Positions 18,973 to 27,586 of a DNA stretch of 27,586 nt are shown one piece after another. Origin of the DNA: CAJOLV01 sp045631885 (lineage in GTDB: Bacteria; Bacillota_I; Bacilli_A; RFN20; CAG-826). The notes below the pieces were generated by a model. It did no database searches. It saw only the letters and a program-made list of their open reading frames with translations, and was not told the origin of the DNA. The stretch covers positions 1 through 27,586 of the forward strand of contig JAZQVN010000016.1 in NCBI GenBank assembly GCA_045631885.1, written 5' to 3'. Each line of letters begins with the position of its first letter. Within the stretch, counting starts at the first letter, position 1. A program made the position numbers and the translations under genes.

Positions 18973-21900
18973 TTAATTAATCTTTTTAGCTTTGCCACCT
19001 AATAGAACAATCATTTTGACAGCCTGTAAGGAATAATCGTCTAAATCAACGATGAGCTTTTTGTTTAAAGATCCTCTCGCTAATAATTTAACATAGGCTA
19101 CATTGGAAGAAATTAATCCTTTTTCAATTAAACTATCTAAAGTTACTTCTTCACCGTCTAAATAATTATCTGAAAGAGTGTCGACGTTAATAATTCCCTT
19201 TTTGCCTTTTTTATGATTATTTACTTTATGAATTATGATGGATTCTTCTGCTTTTTCATCAGACATCAATTCATCAGCTTTTTCTACCGTGACAATAGTA
19301 ATTGGTTCTTCTTTAGCCTCCACTTTGGTTTTTACTTCTTTAATTAAACCTTTTTCCAATAAAACCTTAGTGGATTCAAATGAAATAGAGAAGTCTTCAT
19401 TACTATCTTTACCCTTTTCGACGAGGAATTTAGCCATAACAGTATCAATTAATTCTTTTGCATATTCGCATCTTCTGTCATTTTTAATGCGATATAAGCA
19501 TGGGACATCTATAAATTTCTTAGACTCAGCTTTCTCTACCTTGTATTTGCTATCAGCATAATCATCAGCGTTTAAGGCGTAATATAAACATAAAGTCTTT
19601 CCTCTAATGGCAAATTTGATAACTTGATTTCTGCCAACATTAATTGAATCAAAGTGCCAAGAAACTCTACTATTAGCTTTCTTATATGAAAGAGCGTAAT
19701 TCTTTAATACGTTATAGTAGTTTTTCACTATTTCATCACTTTGAGATAATTTCGCAGTAAAGGATTTGATATATCTAATTTCAAAGATATTACCTTTACT
19801 ATCTTTTGTAGTGACAATTTCATCCCCATCGGAGTTAACTTTAGTTTCTAAGATAACCGACTCTTCTATTGGTTTATTAACTTGAACTTTTAATTCTTTT
19901 ATTAAACCGCGTTTGATAAGAGGAGCATTTTCTTCATAAGGAAGACTAGAATAATTTTCATGTTGCTCTTCACCTTTTTCTAAGCCAAGTCTATCCATGA
20001 TGACTTTAATTAATTCTTTAGCGTAATCACATCTTCTATCGTTTTTAATACGATATAAGCATGGGACATCTATAAATTTCTTAGATTCGACTTTCTCTAC
20101 TTTGTATTTGCTATCAGCATAATCATCAGCATTTAAAGATAAATAAACGCATAATGTTTTACCTCTAATAGCAAATTTGATAACTTGATTTCTGCCAGAA
20201 TTAATGGAGTCGAAATGCCAAGAAATGCGACTGGTTGTTTTCTTATATGAAAGGACTTCATTTTTAAGTTCTTCATAATATTTCTTAGCTTCTTCTTCTG
20301 CCTGAATTAATTTAGCGGTGAATGATTTAACAAATCTGATTTGGAAAATATTACCTTTTTCATCTTTAACAGTTACCACTTCTTCTTCATCTTCATTGTT
20401 ATTAAGTTGAAGAGGAGGAACTAAATTAGCAGGTCTTTCATTACTAACTACTGGATTAGCGGTGAAGTTTTCTTCACTAACACCATTATTAACTGCTGTG
20501 TTACTTGCAGCGGCTGCTTTTTTCATTTGCTTTTTCTTTAAGAAAACCACTAATACGGCAATCCATACCATAACTGCTAAGGCAGCAATAATATATGCAA
20601 CAATAAATTGTGCATCAGCGTAATGGCTTGCTAGAGCAATTAAAGTTGATAAGCCTAAGCCGAATGAATTAACTTTAACTCCCTTACCTTTTTTAAATCC
20701 TTTTAATAAGAAGAATAAGAGGACTGATCCACCCACTAAAGCGACGGATGAAACGGCTAATAAGGAAATAGAAACAGCGTTACCAGCATCGCGCTTACTT
20801 TGATAAGATTGTTGACTATTTTTAAGTCTACTGATTGCTTCTTTATCAACCATGGCTTTTTGTTCTTCAGTTAACGCTTCATAAGCCGCGACAGCTTCAT
20901 TAATCTTTTCTTCACTAGCGGTATCATAATCGACATCGCCAATGTTATAAATCTTATCTAAAACGTCATAAACTTTTTCAGAATTTTCAATGTCTTTTAA
21001 GGTTTCCGCTGGGAACATTTCTTTTTGTTCATCAGTTAAAGCTTCATAAGCTTCTCTAGCGGCTTCGATGGCTTCTTTACTATCAGTGTCATATTTAATA
21101 ACATCGCCAATTTCATTGATTACATCGATGGTTTCTTGAACAGCCACACTATTTGATAGTGTTTCGACATAATCTTCATCGAGTAATTCTTTTTGTTCAT
21201 CAGTCAAAGCATCGTAAGTAGCTTTAGCTACTTCAATTGCTTCTTTAGTTGCTTCTGAATTATCGATTTCGCCGATGTCATTAATCTTTTCTAAAACGTC
21301 ATAGACGGTTTCATAATCTTCTAATAACTTTAATGTATCTTCTGGGAACAATTCTTTTTGTTCTTCAGTTAATACATCATAAGCTTCTCTAGCTTCATCA
21401 ATCTTTGTTTTAGATTCATCATCAAATTTGATGTCGCCTAAATCGTTAATGATGTCTTTTGTTTCATCAACAACAATAACATCAACAGCGTGTTCGGCTT
21501 CTTGTAATTTTTCTAATGTTTCTTCTGGGATTTTTTCTTGTTGAGCAGGAGTTAAAGCATCATATGCTTCTCTAGCTTCAGTAACGCTATCAAAATCTTC
21601 TTTTGTGATATCTGTCGCATTTGGAAGATCAACGATTGATTCGTTTGCGTTTTCAATTGTTTTATATTCTTGAATCGCTTCTTCATATTTTTCTACGACA
21701 TCTTCTGGAAGTTTTTCTTTTTGATCTTCAGTTAAAGATTCGTATTTTTCAATCATATCTTCGATGATTTCTTTATCATCTAAAGAGATTTCTTCAACGC
21801 TTGGTAAATCGTTGATGTCTTTAGTTGCATCTTCTGCGACAACTGTATCTAAAACATCTTTAACTTCTTCAATCTTTTCGATTGTTTCTGGAGTTAATTT

Positions 21901-24900
21901 TGCTTTTTGATCTTCAGTTAATTCATCATAAGCTTCTAAAATTTCTTCGATTTCTTCTCTATTGTCTAAAGATACTTCTTCAACTTCTGGTAAAGAATCA
22001 ATAGCTTCAGTAGTTTCTTTAGCTACGACGATATCATTAATTTCTTTTTTCGCTTCTTCAATCTTTTCGATTGTTTCTGGAGATAATTTCTCTTTTTGAT
22101 CATCAGTTAATGAATCGTATTTAGCCACTGCATCATCGATTTCATCTTTATCATCAATTGTGATATCGCTAATTTCTGGTAAAGCATCGATATCTTGAGT
22201 TGCATCTTCTGCCACAACTGTATCTAAAGCATCTTTAACTTCTTCGATTTTTTCGATTGTTTCTGGAGAAAGTTGTTCTTTTTGTTCAGGAGTTAATGAT
22301 TCATATTCCGCGATTGTATCTTCAATCTCTTTTCTATCATCAAGAGTGACATCTTCCGCTACTGGAAGATTTTCAATATTTTCAATTGTGTCTTCTACGA
22401 CAACAGCGTCTAATTTTGCTTTTGCAGCATTTAATTTATCAACGATATCTTGAGACACTTTTTCTTTTTGGTCAGCAGTTAATGCTTCATATTTAGCAAT
22501 CGCATCTTCAATAGCTTTTCTATCGTCAATTGTAATAGATTCAATTTCAGGAATCGCATTTACTGCATCAGCTGTTTCTTTAGCCACGACGATATCGTTA
22601 ATCTCTTTAGTAACAGATTCAAGTTTACCTACAACTTCTGGATCAACTTTTGCTTTTTGATCATCAGTTAAAGCATCATACGCTGCTTTTGCAGCAGTAA
22701 TCGCGTCTTTATCTTCTAAACTGACATCACTGACATCTGGTAATGCATCAACTAAAATAGTTGTGTCATTAGCCGCAAGGATATCAGTAATTTCTTTTTT
22801 AACTGCTTCAATTTTGCTAACTGTTTCAGGAGATAATTTTTCTTTTTGTTCTGGAGTTAATGCTTCATATTCCGCAATAACTGCATCGATTTCATCTTTA
22901 TCATCTAATGTAATTTTGCTAATTTCAGGTAAAGCGTTGATATCTTCAGCCGCTTCATCAGCAATGATCGTATTAATTTTATCAACTGCTTCTAATAATT
23001 TATCGAGTACTTCTTGTGGTACTTTTGCTTTTTCTGATTCTGGTAAAGCGTCGTATTCCGCTTTTGCAGCTTCAACATCTGTTCTATCATCGATAGTAAT
23101 GTTTTCTGGAGCTGGTAAGGCGTTGATATCTTCAATTGTACCTTCGGAATTTTCTAGTTCCACAATACGTGCACACGCACTATCTAATTTATTAAGTACT
23201 TCTTGAGAAACTTTAGCTTTTTGTTCTGGAGTTAAAGCATCATAAGCCGCTTTAGCCTCAAGAATTGCGTCTTTATTATCTAAAGTAATCGCACTTACTT
23301 CAGGCAAAGCATCAACTAAAACAGTAGTATCATTAGCAGCGATAACATCATTAACTTCTTTCACTGCTGCATTTAAATTATCAATAGTATCTTTGGATAC
23401 TTTTTCTTTTTGTTCATCAGTTAAAGCGTTGTATTTTGCTAATGCTGCATCAATTTCCGCTTTATCTTCAATTTTAATTTCACTAATTGCCGGTAAAGCA
23501 TCAATATCATCAGTTGCGTCTTGTGCAACAACTGTATTCATCGCTTCAATTGCATCTAATAATTTCTTGAGTGTTTCTGGAGAAATTTTTGCTTTTTCTT
23601 CAGGAGTTAAAGCATCATATTCCGCTTTTGCAGCTTGAATATCCGCAACATCATCAAGAGTAATTTCATCTGTTGGAGGTAAACTATCAATTGTTTCATC
23701 AACATCATAAATCGATGTTTCAATCCAACTAGCCCAATATTCTTTATCGGTTGTTGCGTCCGTACCAATTTCAGTAATAGGATCGCCATTCAAACCTTCA
23801 TTATCGTACCAACCTAAGAATGTATAACCATCTTTAACAACATTTGTTGGAAGATCTGTAGTAAGACCTTCACCATATTTTGTTACGTGTTCGCCGTCCC
23901 ATGCGCCTTCATTTAAATTGAAAGTGATATCGTGGGTAATGCGTTCCCATTTTGCATAATATGTTTTGTCTTCTGCTGTATCAGCAGGAATTTCAGTTAC
24001 AGCTTCACCTGTAAAATCTTCATCCTCATACCAGCCTTCAAATGTGAAATGTTCTTTTGTTACTGTGGTTGGGAGAGGTGTAGAAATATCTTCTCTAAAA
24101 TCTTCGAAGAATTCACTAGAATCAATTTCACCGCCTTTAGTTTCAAATGTAACTAGATGGTAGCAAGGGAAAACAAATACATTTTTTGTCACACCTTTTC
24201 CAAAATCTTTACCACCGATTGTGACCGAAACACTACCTTCTTCAGTAAGACTAGTAGCGCCAACACTATAAGGACAGATAGATCCTTTATATGACGTAAC
24301 TTTTGTAACGGTTTCTTCGATAATAACTGTGACGTTTGGTTCAAAATCCCACCCAGCACCAATGCCAGGGAAATTGCTTGAACCGGTTGCAGTCACTTCA
24401 CCGCCAGTGATTCTTATTGTTACATTAAATTGTCCTATACCTGGACCACCGTCTCCAGTTGCGGTAACATTACCGCCATTTATAGTAATGGTTCCACCAT
24501 CTCCACCGATACCGATACCATTGCTACCACCTGTAGCAATAACCGTACCACCATTAATGACGATATCGTGATAGTCTCCATTAAAAGTGATACCTCCACC
24601 ATTACGTTTACCTGTTGCAGTTACCTTACCACCGTAAATTGCAACACTACCACTAATACCTGAACCGCCATCTTGTCCAATATCGGGCCAATCGCCACCG
24701 GTTGCAGTAATTACACCACCATAGATGTTAATTGCACCACCTTTAATCGCTGTAACGCCAACACCACCGGTTGCAGTGATTTTACCGGCTTTATTGCCTT
24801 CACTTTGCACATATACAGAGAATGATGCGTTATCTGCTGAGATACCTTTATTTGCAACTATCTCAGATCCATCCGTTAAAATAACATTAGCATTTCCTTT

Positions 24901-27435
24901 AACTACAAGAGGAACATTAAAGGTAACTTTACCTTCAACAATATACCAATCAAAATCTAATGTTGTCGTGCTGCTTGTGATAATTTTAAAGCTATCACAA
25001 TCTTCTTCAGCCTGTACTATAGATTTACTATCTTCATCCCATGTTAAATAAGGAACAGGATCATGATTAAGGAAACAATATGGACTCTTTGTCACGCCAT
25101 TTTCAAAGACTTTATCACCAATAGTAACGGTTCCACAATCACTTCCTCCACCAATACTATATGGAGTGCCATAAGCGGCCACTAAATCTACTGTATTTGC
25201 AATAGTAATATTGCCACAACGCGCATATTCTTTATAATTGCCAATACCAACCGATTCTGAACCACCTCTTGCATCAACTGTACCGCCAGTAATAGTGATG
25301 TCGCCACAAACGCTGGCTTTATTATATGAGCCTTTCGATGCACCAATGCCTGGGGATTCTTCACCGCCTCTTGCATTAACTGTACCGCCAGTAATAGTGA
25401 TATTGCCACAAGTGGCACCATATTGCGGAGCACCAATGCCTGGGGCGCATTCGGATCTTGCGGTGACTGTGCCACCATTGATAGTGATATTACCACAAGA
25501 AGCGTTATTGTTCCATTCAACTTCTCCAGAGCCAATACCTGCGCAATACCTTCCGCCAATAGCGGTGATTGTGCCACCATTGATAGTGATATCACCGCAT
25601 CTTTGATTTGTTCCACCGCCGATACCAGCAGCTTCGCTCGCATCTGATGCGTTTGCATTAATCGTACCACTATTAATAATAATATTTCCGCATGAGGCGC
25701 CTGAAGAACCGCCGATAGCAGCGCCATCAATATTACCGTATCCGCCATATATGCCAAATGCGTTAAGTGTGCCTGAGCCACTAATTGTAAGAGTTTTATT
25801 TTCAGGGACATAAATACCAGGTTGCCCTTTTACAGTGCTTGTCCCAGATATAGTAATACCACCATCGCCGAGGAGTTCGATGGCCGGTCTTCTATAATTT
25901 TTATTTCCGTTTATTGTTACATTATTAAGTGTGACGGTTGCACCGTCTTCAACTAAAATTCTATAATTTCCATTAAGTTTTCCTGTAAGTGTTTGAGAGT
26001 TTACAAATGTATGGTCTCCTGTAAGTGTTGATAAATCAATAACAGATATAAGCTGCCATTTTGCCCAGAACTCTTTATTTCCTGTTTCGGTTGTTCCTAT
26101 TTGAGTCACAGCGCTTCCACTACAACTTGAGTTACTATACCAGCCAGCAAAGGTATAATTCTCTTTTACCACATTTGTTGGAAGTGTTACAGCTGCACCA
26201 GTTTTATATATTCTAGGAATTGATTCATCTACAATTTCCCCACCATTTAAATTAAATGTGATTTTTGGCGCAGTAAATGTATCTTCTCCAACTTCACCTT
26301 CACCACCACATACAATGACAGTGCCACAAGTACCATCAACTCCACGACCAATACTATATCCACAATCATTACCTTTTGTTGCTACTAATGAAGTGACTTG
26401 GTTGGAAATTGTAATATCTTGGCATCTACCATCTCGACCACTACCAATACCTGCGGAACTATTGCCACCAGTTGCGCTAATTTCACCACCGTTAATTTCA
26501 ATATTGCCACAAGTACCATCAAAGCCAGCTCCTATACCAGCAGCAGAAAAGCCTCCTGTTGCATTGATGTTGCCACCATTAATCGTGATGCTTCCACACG
26601 AACCCTGTTCAGCAGAACCAATGCCAGCACCATACCTATATGCATTAGCTGTTACAGTTCCTCCATTAATGACAATGCTTCCAACATTACTGCCATTAGA
26701 TTGAGCAGTGCCAATAGCAGCGCCTAACCCATTTTCTCCAACTGAAGCCGTGATGTTGCCACCATTAATTATGATATTATTAACTGTTCCAGCTTCGCCG
26801 GTTCCAATAACAGCAGCATATCCGCTACTTGTTCCTGTTGCATTGATGTTGCCACCATAAATAGTGATGTCACCAGCTCCACCAATATAACTACTACCTA
26901 TTGCGGGACCTCTTTCTGAACCTGTCGCAGTGATATTACCACCATGAATTGTGATGTTTCCGCATTCTTCACCATATGTAGGGCCAATAGTGGCATCGTA
27001 TCCATCTCCTGGGCTTGCAATGAGTCTACCAGCATTATCACCTAGGCTTTGCGCATAAAATTTGATATTTGCAGACTCACCAATTCCAATACCTTTACTC
27101 GCTGTTAATTGATAGTTATCAGCAAGAATCAAGTTAGCAGTGCCGCTTACATTAATACGAGAAGATATTGTAACGTTGCTATTTACAACATACCAACCAT
27201 CTGTCCAAGACGTTATGCTATCTGTAACAACAGTATATTCAGTACATCCACCTTCAACACTCTTAACAGTCTTGCTGTCTTCATCCCATGCCATATACGG
27301 TATAGCAGTATCGGCATTTGCAGCAAAGAAAGCTACTGACCTCAGTGAAGCAGGGATCATCAAAGATGCAAGAGCAATAGAAAATACAAAAGTACGCGCG
27401 TACTTAGCTACTCTTTTTTTATTCTTTCTTTCCAT
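18973..27435 (-). CDS. giant multi-repeat surface protein with membrane anchor and L15-like C-terminus
   Basis: 2820 residues. Signal peptide at ~1-42 (basic start, hydrophobic core, ANA cleavage site). Residues ~45-390 and ~460-1090: Gly/Thr-rich beta-helix repeats ('NITINGGNITATG'), with a domain starting 'YMAWDEDSK' and again near 790 as 'YLTWDEDSK'. InlB B-repeats (PF09479) at ~392-460, ~1095-1163 and ~1170-1237 ('YTFAGWY', 'FTFEGWY', 'YTFLGWY'). Sixteen acidic helical repeats of ~60 residues at ~1243-2205, each with a 'YDALTPEQK' signature. About three membrane helices at ~2221-2300, with the positive-inside pattern placing the C-terminus in the cytoplasm. Two near-identical cytoplasmic modules at ~2353-2539 and ~2540-2725, then an L15-like segment at ~2751-2820. 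There is no LPXTG. AAGGAGG precedes the ATG by seven bases. Probable adhesin or surface scaffold; function is inferred. Confidence 0.93.
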   Translation of the reverse strand: MERKNKKRVAKYARTFVFSIALASLMIPASLRSVAFFAANADTAIPYMAWDEDSKTVKSVEGGCTEYTVVTDSITSWTDGWYVVNSNVTISSRINVSGTANLILADNYQLTASKGIGIGESANIKFYAQSLGDNAGRLIASPGDGYDATIGPTYGEECGNITIHGGNITATGSERGPAIGSSYIGGAGDITIYGGNINATGTSSGYAAVIGTGEAGTVNNIIINGGNITASVGENGLGAAIGTAQSNGSNVGSIVINGGTVTANAYRYGAGIGSAEQGSCGSITINGGNINATGGFSAAGIGAGFDGTCGNIEINGGEISATGGNSSAGIGSGRDGRCQDITISNQVTSLVATKGNDCGYSIGRGVDGTCGTVIVCGGEGEVGEDTFTAPKITFNLNGGEIVDESIPRIYKTGAAVTLPTNVVKENYTFAGWYSNSSCSGSAVTQIGTTETGNKEFWAKWQLISVIDLSTLTGDHTFVNSQTLTGKLNGNYRILVEDGATVTLNNVTINGNKNYRRPAIELLGDGGITISGTSTVKGQPGIYVPENKTLTISGSGTLNAFGIYGGYGNIDGAAIGGSSGASCGNIIINSGTINANASDASEAAGIGGGTNQRCGDITINGGTITAIGGRYCAGIGSGEVEWNNNASCGNITINGGTVTARSECAPGIGAPQYGATCGNITITGGTVNARGGEESPGIGASKGSYNKASVCGDITITGGTVDARGGSESVGIGNYKEYARCGNITIANTVDLVAAYGTPYSIGGGSDCGTVTIGDKVFENGVTKSPYCFLNHDPVPYLTWDEDSKSIVQAEEDCDSFKIITSSTTTLDFDWYIVEGKVTFNVPLVVKGNANVILTDGSEIVANKGISADNASFSVYVQSEGNKAGKITATGGVGVTAIKGGAINIYGGVITATGGDWPDIGQDGGSGISGSVAIYGGKVTATGKRNGGGITFNGDYHDIVINGGTVIATGGSNGIGIGGDGGTITINGGNVTATGDGGPGIGQFNVTIRITGGEVTATGSSNFPGIGAGWDFEPNVTVIIEETVTKVTSYKGSICPYSVGATSLTEEGSVSVTIGGKDFGKGVTKNVFVFPCYHLVTFETKGGEIDSSEFFEDFREDISTPLPTTVTKEHFTFEGWYEDEDFTGEAVTEIPADTAEDKTYYAKWERITHDITFNLNEGAWDGEHVTKYGEGLTTDLPTNVVKDGYTFLGWYDNEGLNGDPITEIGTDATTDKEYWASWIETSIYDVDETIDSLPPTDEITLDDVADIQAAKAEYDALTPEEKAKISPETLKKLLDAIEAMNTVVAQDATDDIDALPAISEIKIEDKAEIDAALAKYNALTDEQKEKVSKDTIDNLNAAVKEVNDVIAANDTTVLVDALPEVSAITLDNKDAILEAKAAYDALTPEQKAKVSQEVLNKLDSACARIVELENSEGTIEDINALPAPENITIDDRTDVEAAKAEYDALPESEKAKVPQEVLDKLLEAVDKINTIIADEAAEDINALPEISKITLDDKDEIDAVIAEYEALTPEQKEKLSPETVSKIEAVKKEITDILAANDTTILVDALPDVSDVSLEDKDAITAAKAAYDALTDDQKAKVDPEVVGKLESVTKEINDIVVAKETADAVNAIPEIESITIDDRKAIEDAIAKYEALTADQKEKVSQDIVDKLNAAKAKLDAVVVEDTIENIENLPVAEDVTLDDRKEIEDTIAEYESLTPEQKEQLSPETIEKIEEVKDALDTVVAEDATQDIDALPEISDITIDDKDEIDDAVAKYDSLTDDQKEKLSPETIEKIEEAKKEINDIVVAKETTEAIDSLPEVEEVSLDNREEIEEILEAYDELTEDQKAKLTPETIEKIEEVKDVLDTVVAEDATKDINDLPSVEEISLDDKEIIEDMIEKYESLTEDQKEKLPEDVVEKYEEAIQEYKTIENANESIVDLPNATDITKEDFDSVTEAREAYDALTPAQQEKIPEETLEKLQEAEHAVDVIVVDETKDIINDLGDIKFDDESKTKIDEAREAYDVLTEEQKELFPEDTLKLLEDYETVYDVLEKINDIGEIDNSEATKEAIEVAKATYDALTDEQKELLDEDYVETLSNSVAVQETIDVINEIGDVIKYDTDSKEAIEAAREAYEALTDEQKEMFPAETLKDIENSEKVYDVLDKIYNIGDVDYDTASEEKINEAVAAYEALTEEQKAMVDKEAISRLKNSQQSYQSKRDAGNAVSISLLAVSSVALVGGSVLLFFLLKGFKKGKGVKVNSFGLGLSTLIALASHYADAQFIVAYIIAALAVMVWIAVLVVFLKKKQMKKAAAASNTAVNNGVSEENFTANPVVSNERPANLVPPLQLNNNEDEEEVVTVKDEKGNIFQIRFVKSFTAKLIQAEEEAKKYYEELKNEVLSYKKTTSRISWHFDSINSGRNQVIKFAIRGKTLCVYLSLNADDYADSKYKVEKVESKKFIDVPCLYRIKNDRRCDYAKELIKVIMDRLGLEKGEEQHENYSSLPYEENAPLIKRGLIKELKVQVNKPIEESVILETKVNSDGDEIVTTKDSKGNIFEIRYIKSFTAKLSQSDEIVKNYYNVLKNYALSYKKANSRVSWHFDSINVGRNQVIKFAIRGKTLCLYYALNADDYADSKYKVEKAESKKFIDVPCLYRIKNDRRCEYAKELIDTVMAKFLVEKGKDSNEDFSISFESTKVLLEKGLIKEVKTKVEAKEEPITIVTVEKADELMSDEKAEESIIIHKVNNHKKGKKGIINVDTLSDNYLDGEEVTLDSLIEKGLISSNVAYVKLLARGSLNKKLIVDLDDYSLQAVKMIVLLGGKAKKIN
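18976..19185 (-). other. domain: ribosomal protein L15-like C-terminal segment
   Basis: Last 70 residues of the giant protein. 'GEEVTLDSLIEKGLISSN', then 'VKLLARGSLNKKLIVDLDDY' and 'SLQAVKMIVLLGGKAKKI' line up with the C-terminal part of bacterial L15 (uL15/eL18 fold), whose usual text is 'VT.E.L...G.I', 'VKILG.GEL.KKLTV' and 'FS.SA...IE.AGGK.E.I'. The match is by eye only. Confidence 0.75.
19261..20379 (-). repeat. two near-identical cytoplasmic modules
   Basis: Residues ~2353-2539 and ~2540-2725, offset by about 188 residues. Both have 'KGNIFQIRFVKSFTAKL' (or 'KGNIFEIRYIKSFTAKL'), 'SRISWHFDSIN' or its variant, 'GRNQVIKFAIRGKTLC', 'NADDYADSKYKVEK' and 'KKFIDVPCLYRIKNDRRC'. DNA identity is high through the middle, so the duplication looks recent or is kept uniform. 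I recognise the motif set as recurring in low-GC Gram-positive proteins but know no function. Confidence 0.85.
20821..23709 (-). repeat. 16 tandem helical repeats
   Basis: Residues ~1243-2205, unit of about 60 residues. Each has an 'INALPEIS..TLDDK' connector, a helix with '(A/E)Y(D/E)ALT', 'EQKEKLSPE' and a closing helix such as 'TIEKIEEVKD'. Strongly acidic. The units should stack as a rod of helical bundles, lifting the N-terminal domains away from the membrane. The last four are more diverged ('INDIGEID') than the middle ones. Confidence 0.85.
24155..27300 (-). repeat. beta-helix repeat region
   Basis: Gly/Asn/Thr-rich short repeats, about 20-25 residues each, with the core 'ITINGGTVTA' and ends such as 'GIGSG'. 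A second full set starts near residue 790 after 'YLTWDEDSK', and one InlB repeat (26056-26262) sits between the two halves of the first set. This looks like a parallel beta-helix, a fold used in binding of glycans; ligand unknown. Confidence 0.8.
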
Positions 27436-27586
27436 AAAAATTCCTCCTTGAATAATTGCTTTTTATGGTTCAGATTTTTTTCTTATTTAAAAATATATGA
27501 GCTAAACTCGCTTCCAAAATATCTCAAAAAACATACACATTCAAGAAAAAATGGATCAAACTATACTTTTAAGCATTCAAAGTAAA
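27436..27586. other. upstream leader of the giant gene
   Basis: 151 bases, AT-rich, with AAGGAGG at 27443-27449. A TTGAAT-17-TATTTT pair on the minus strand is a weak promoter candidate. No other gene start or RNA is visible before the window ends. Confidence 0.4.

Noticed and set aside
22763..25606. Long open frames on the plus strand opposite the giant gene
   Set aside because: They are mirror frames of a repeat-rich, biased minus-strand gene; they lack ribosome sites and family features.
20821..27300. CRISPR-like or DNA-level repeat array
   Set aside because: The regular repeats are protein-coding units of ~60 or ~20-25 residues that vary in sequence and keep frame, with no constant repeat and unique spacers.
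99..27435. Mycoplasma code with TGA as tryptophan
   Set aside because: Tryptophans in the genes read are TGG, and TGA works as the NUDIX stop in a typical ATGA overlap.

Overview
The window is AT-rich, with compact, almost entirely minus-strand gene organisation and ordinary bacterial codes (tryptophan is TGG, and TGA is used as a stop). Together with a DAG-glucosyltransferase-like enzyme, HrcA/CIRCE heat-shock control, a Big_2 lipoprotein and a giant InlB-repeat surface protein, this suggests an uncultured, probably gut-associated low-GC Firmicutes/Mycoplasmatota lineage (RF39, Izemoplasma or Erysipelotrichales-like). That placement is inference from gene content; no marker gene is present.

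Layout from left to right; all genes read right to left. Positions 1-28 hold the 5' end of a tRNA. 99-3603 is a four-gene operon: a two-domain glycosyltransferase, rubrerythrin, a LURP-one-like protein and a small membrane protein. 3656-4603 is a PAP2 phosphatase. 4697-5191 is an Hsp20 gene under two tandem CIRCE operators. 5329-6192 is a PlsC-type acyltransferase. 6254-9916 is a cyclic-di-GMP pair: a PAS/degenerate GGDEF/EAL/PAS protein and a membrane diguanylate cyclase. 10047-11071 is a translationally coupled NUDIX/GNAT pair. 11134-12594 is an FAD-dependent amine-oxidase-fold protein. 12670-15505 holds a TIR/NB-ARC/TPR NLR-like protein and a small TIGR04076 protein. 15616-17606 is a DUF1919 protein and a Big_2 lipoprotein. 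17749-18330 is a six-helix membrane protein. 18352-18972 is a gene-poor stretch with duplicated RNA-like elements. 18973-27435 is one gene for a 2820-residue surface protein.

The most unusual content is the giant protein. Its outside part has beta-helix and InlB repeats and then 16 helical repeats. It crosses the membrane, and its predicted cytoplasmic tail has a recently duplicated module and ends in a segment that reads like the C-terminal part of ribosomal protein L15. Other points of note are: a set of apparently leaderless genes in which a perfect TATAAT sits 6-7 bases before the ATG; terminators packed directly against the next promoter; an NLR-like defence candidate; a glycosyltransferase carrying a degenerate alpha/beta-hydrolase domain; and a duplicated box-plus-terminator element at 18.4-18.8 kb that could switch between alternative RNA folds.

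Membrane lipid chemistry (glucosyltransferase, PAP2, PlsC) clusters in the left 6 kb. Signalling and stress genes fill the middle. Surface or defence genes fill the right half.
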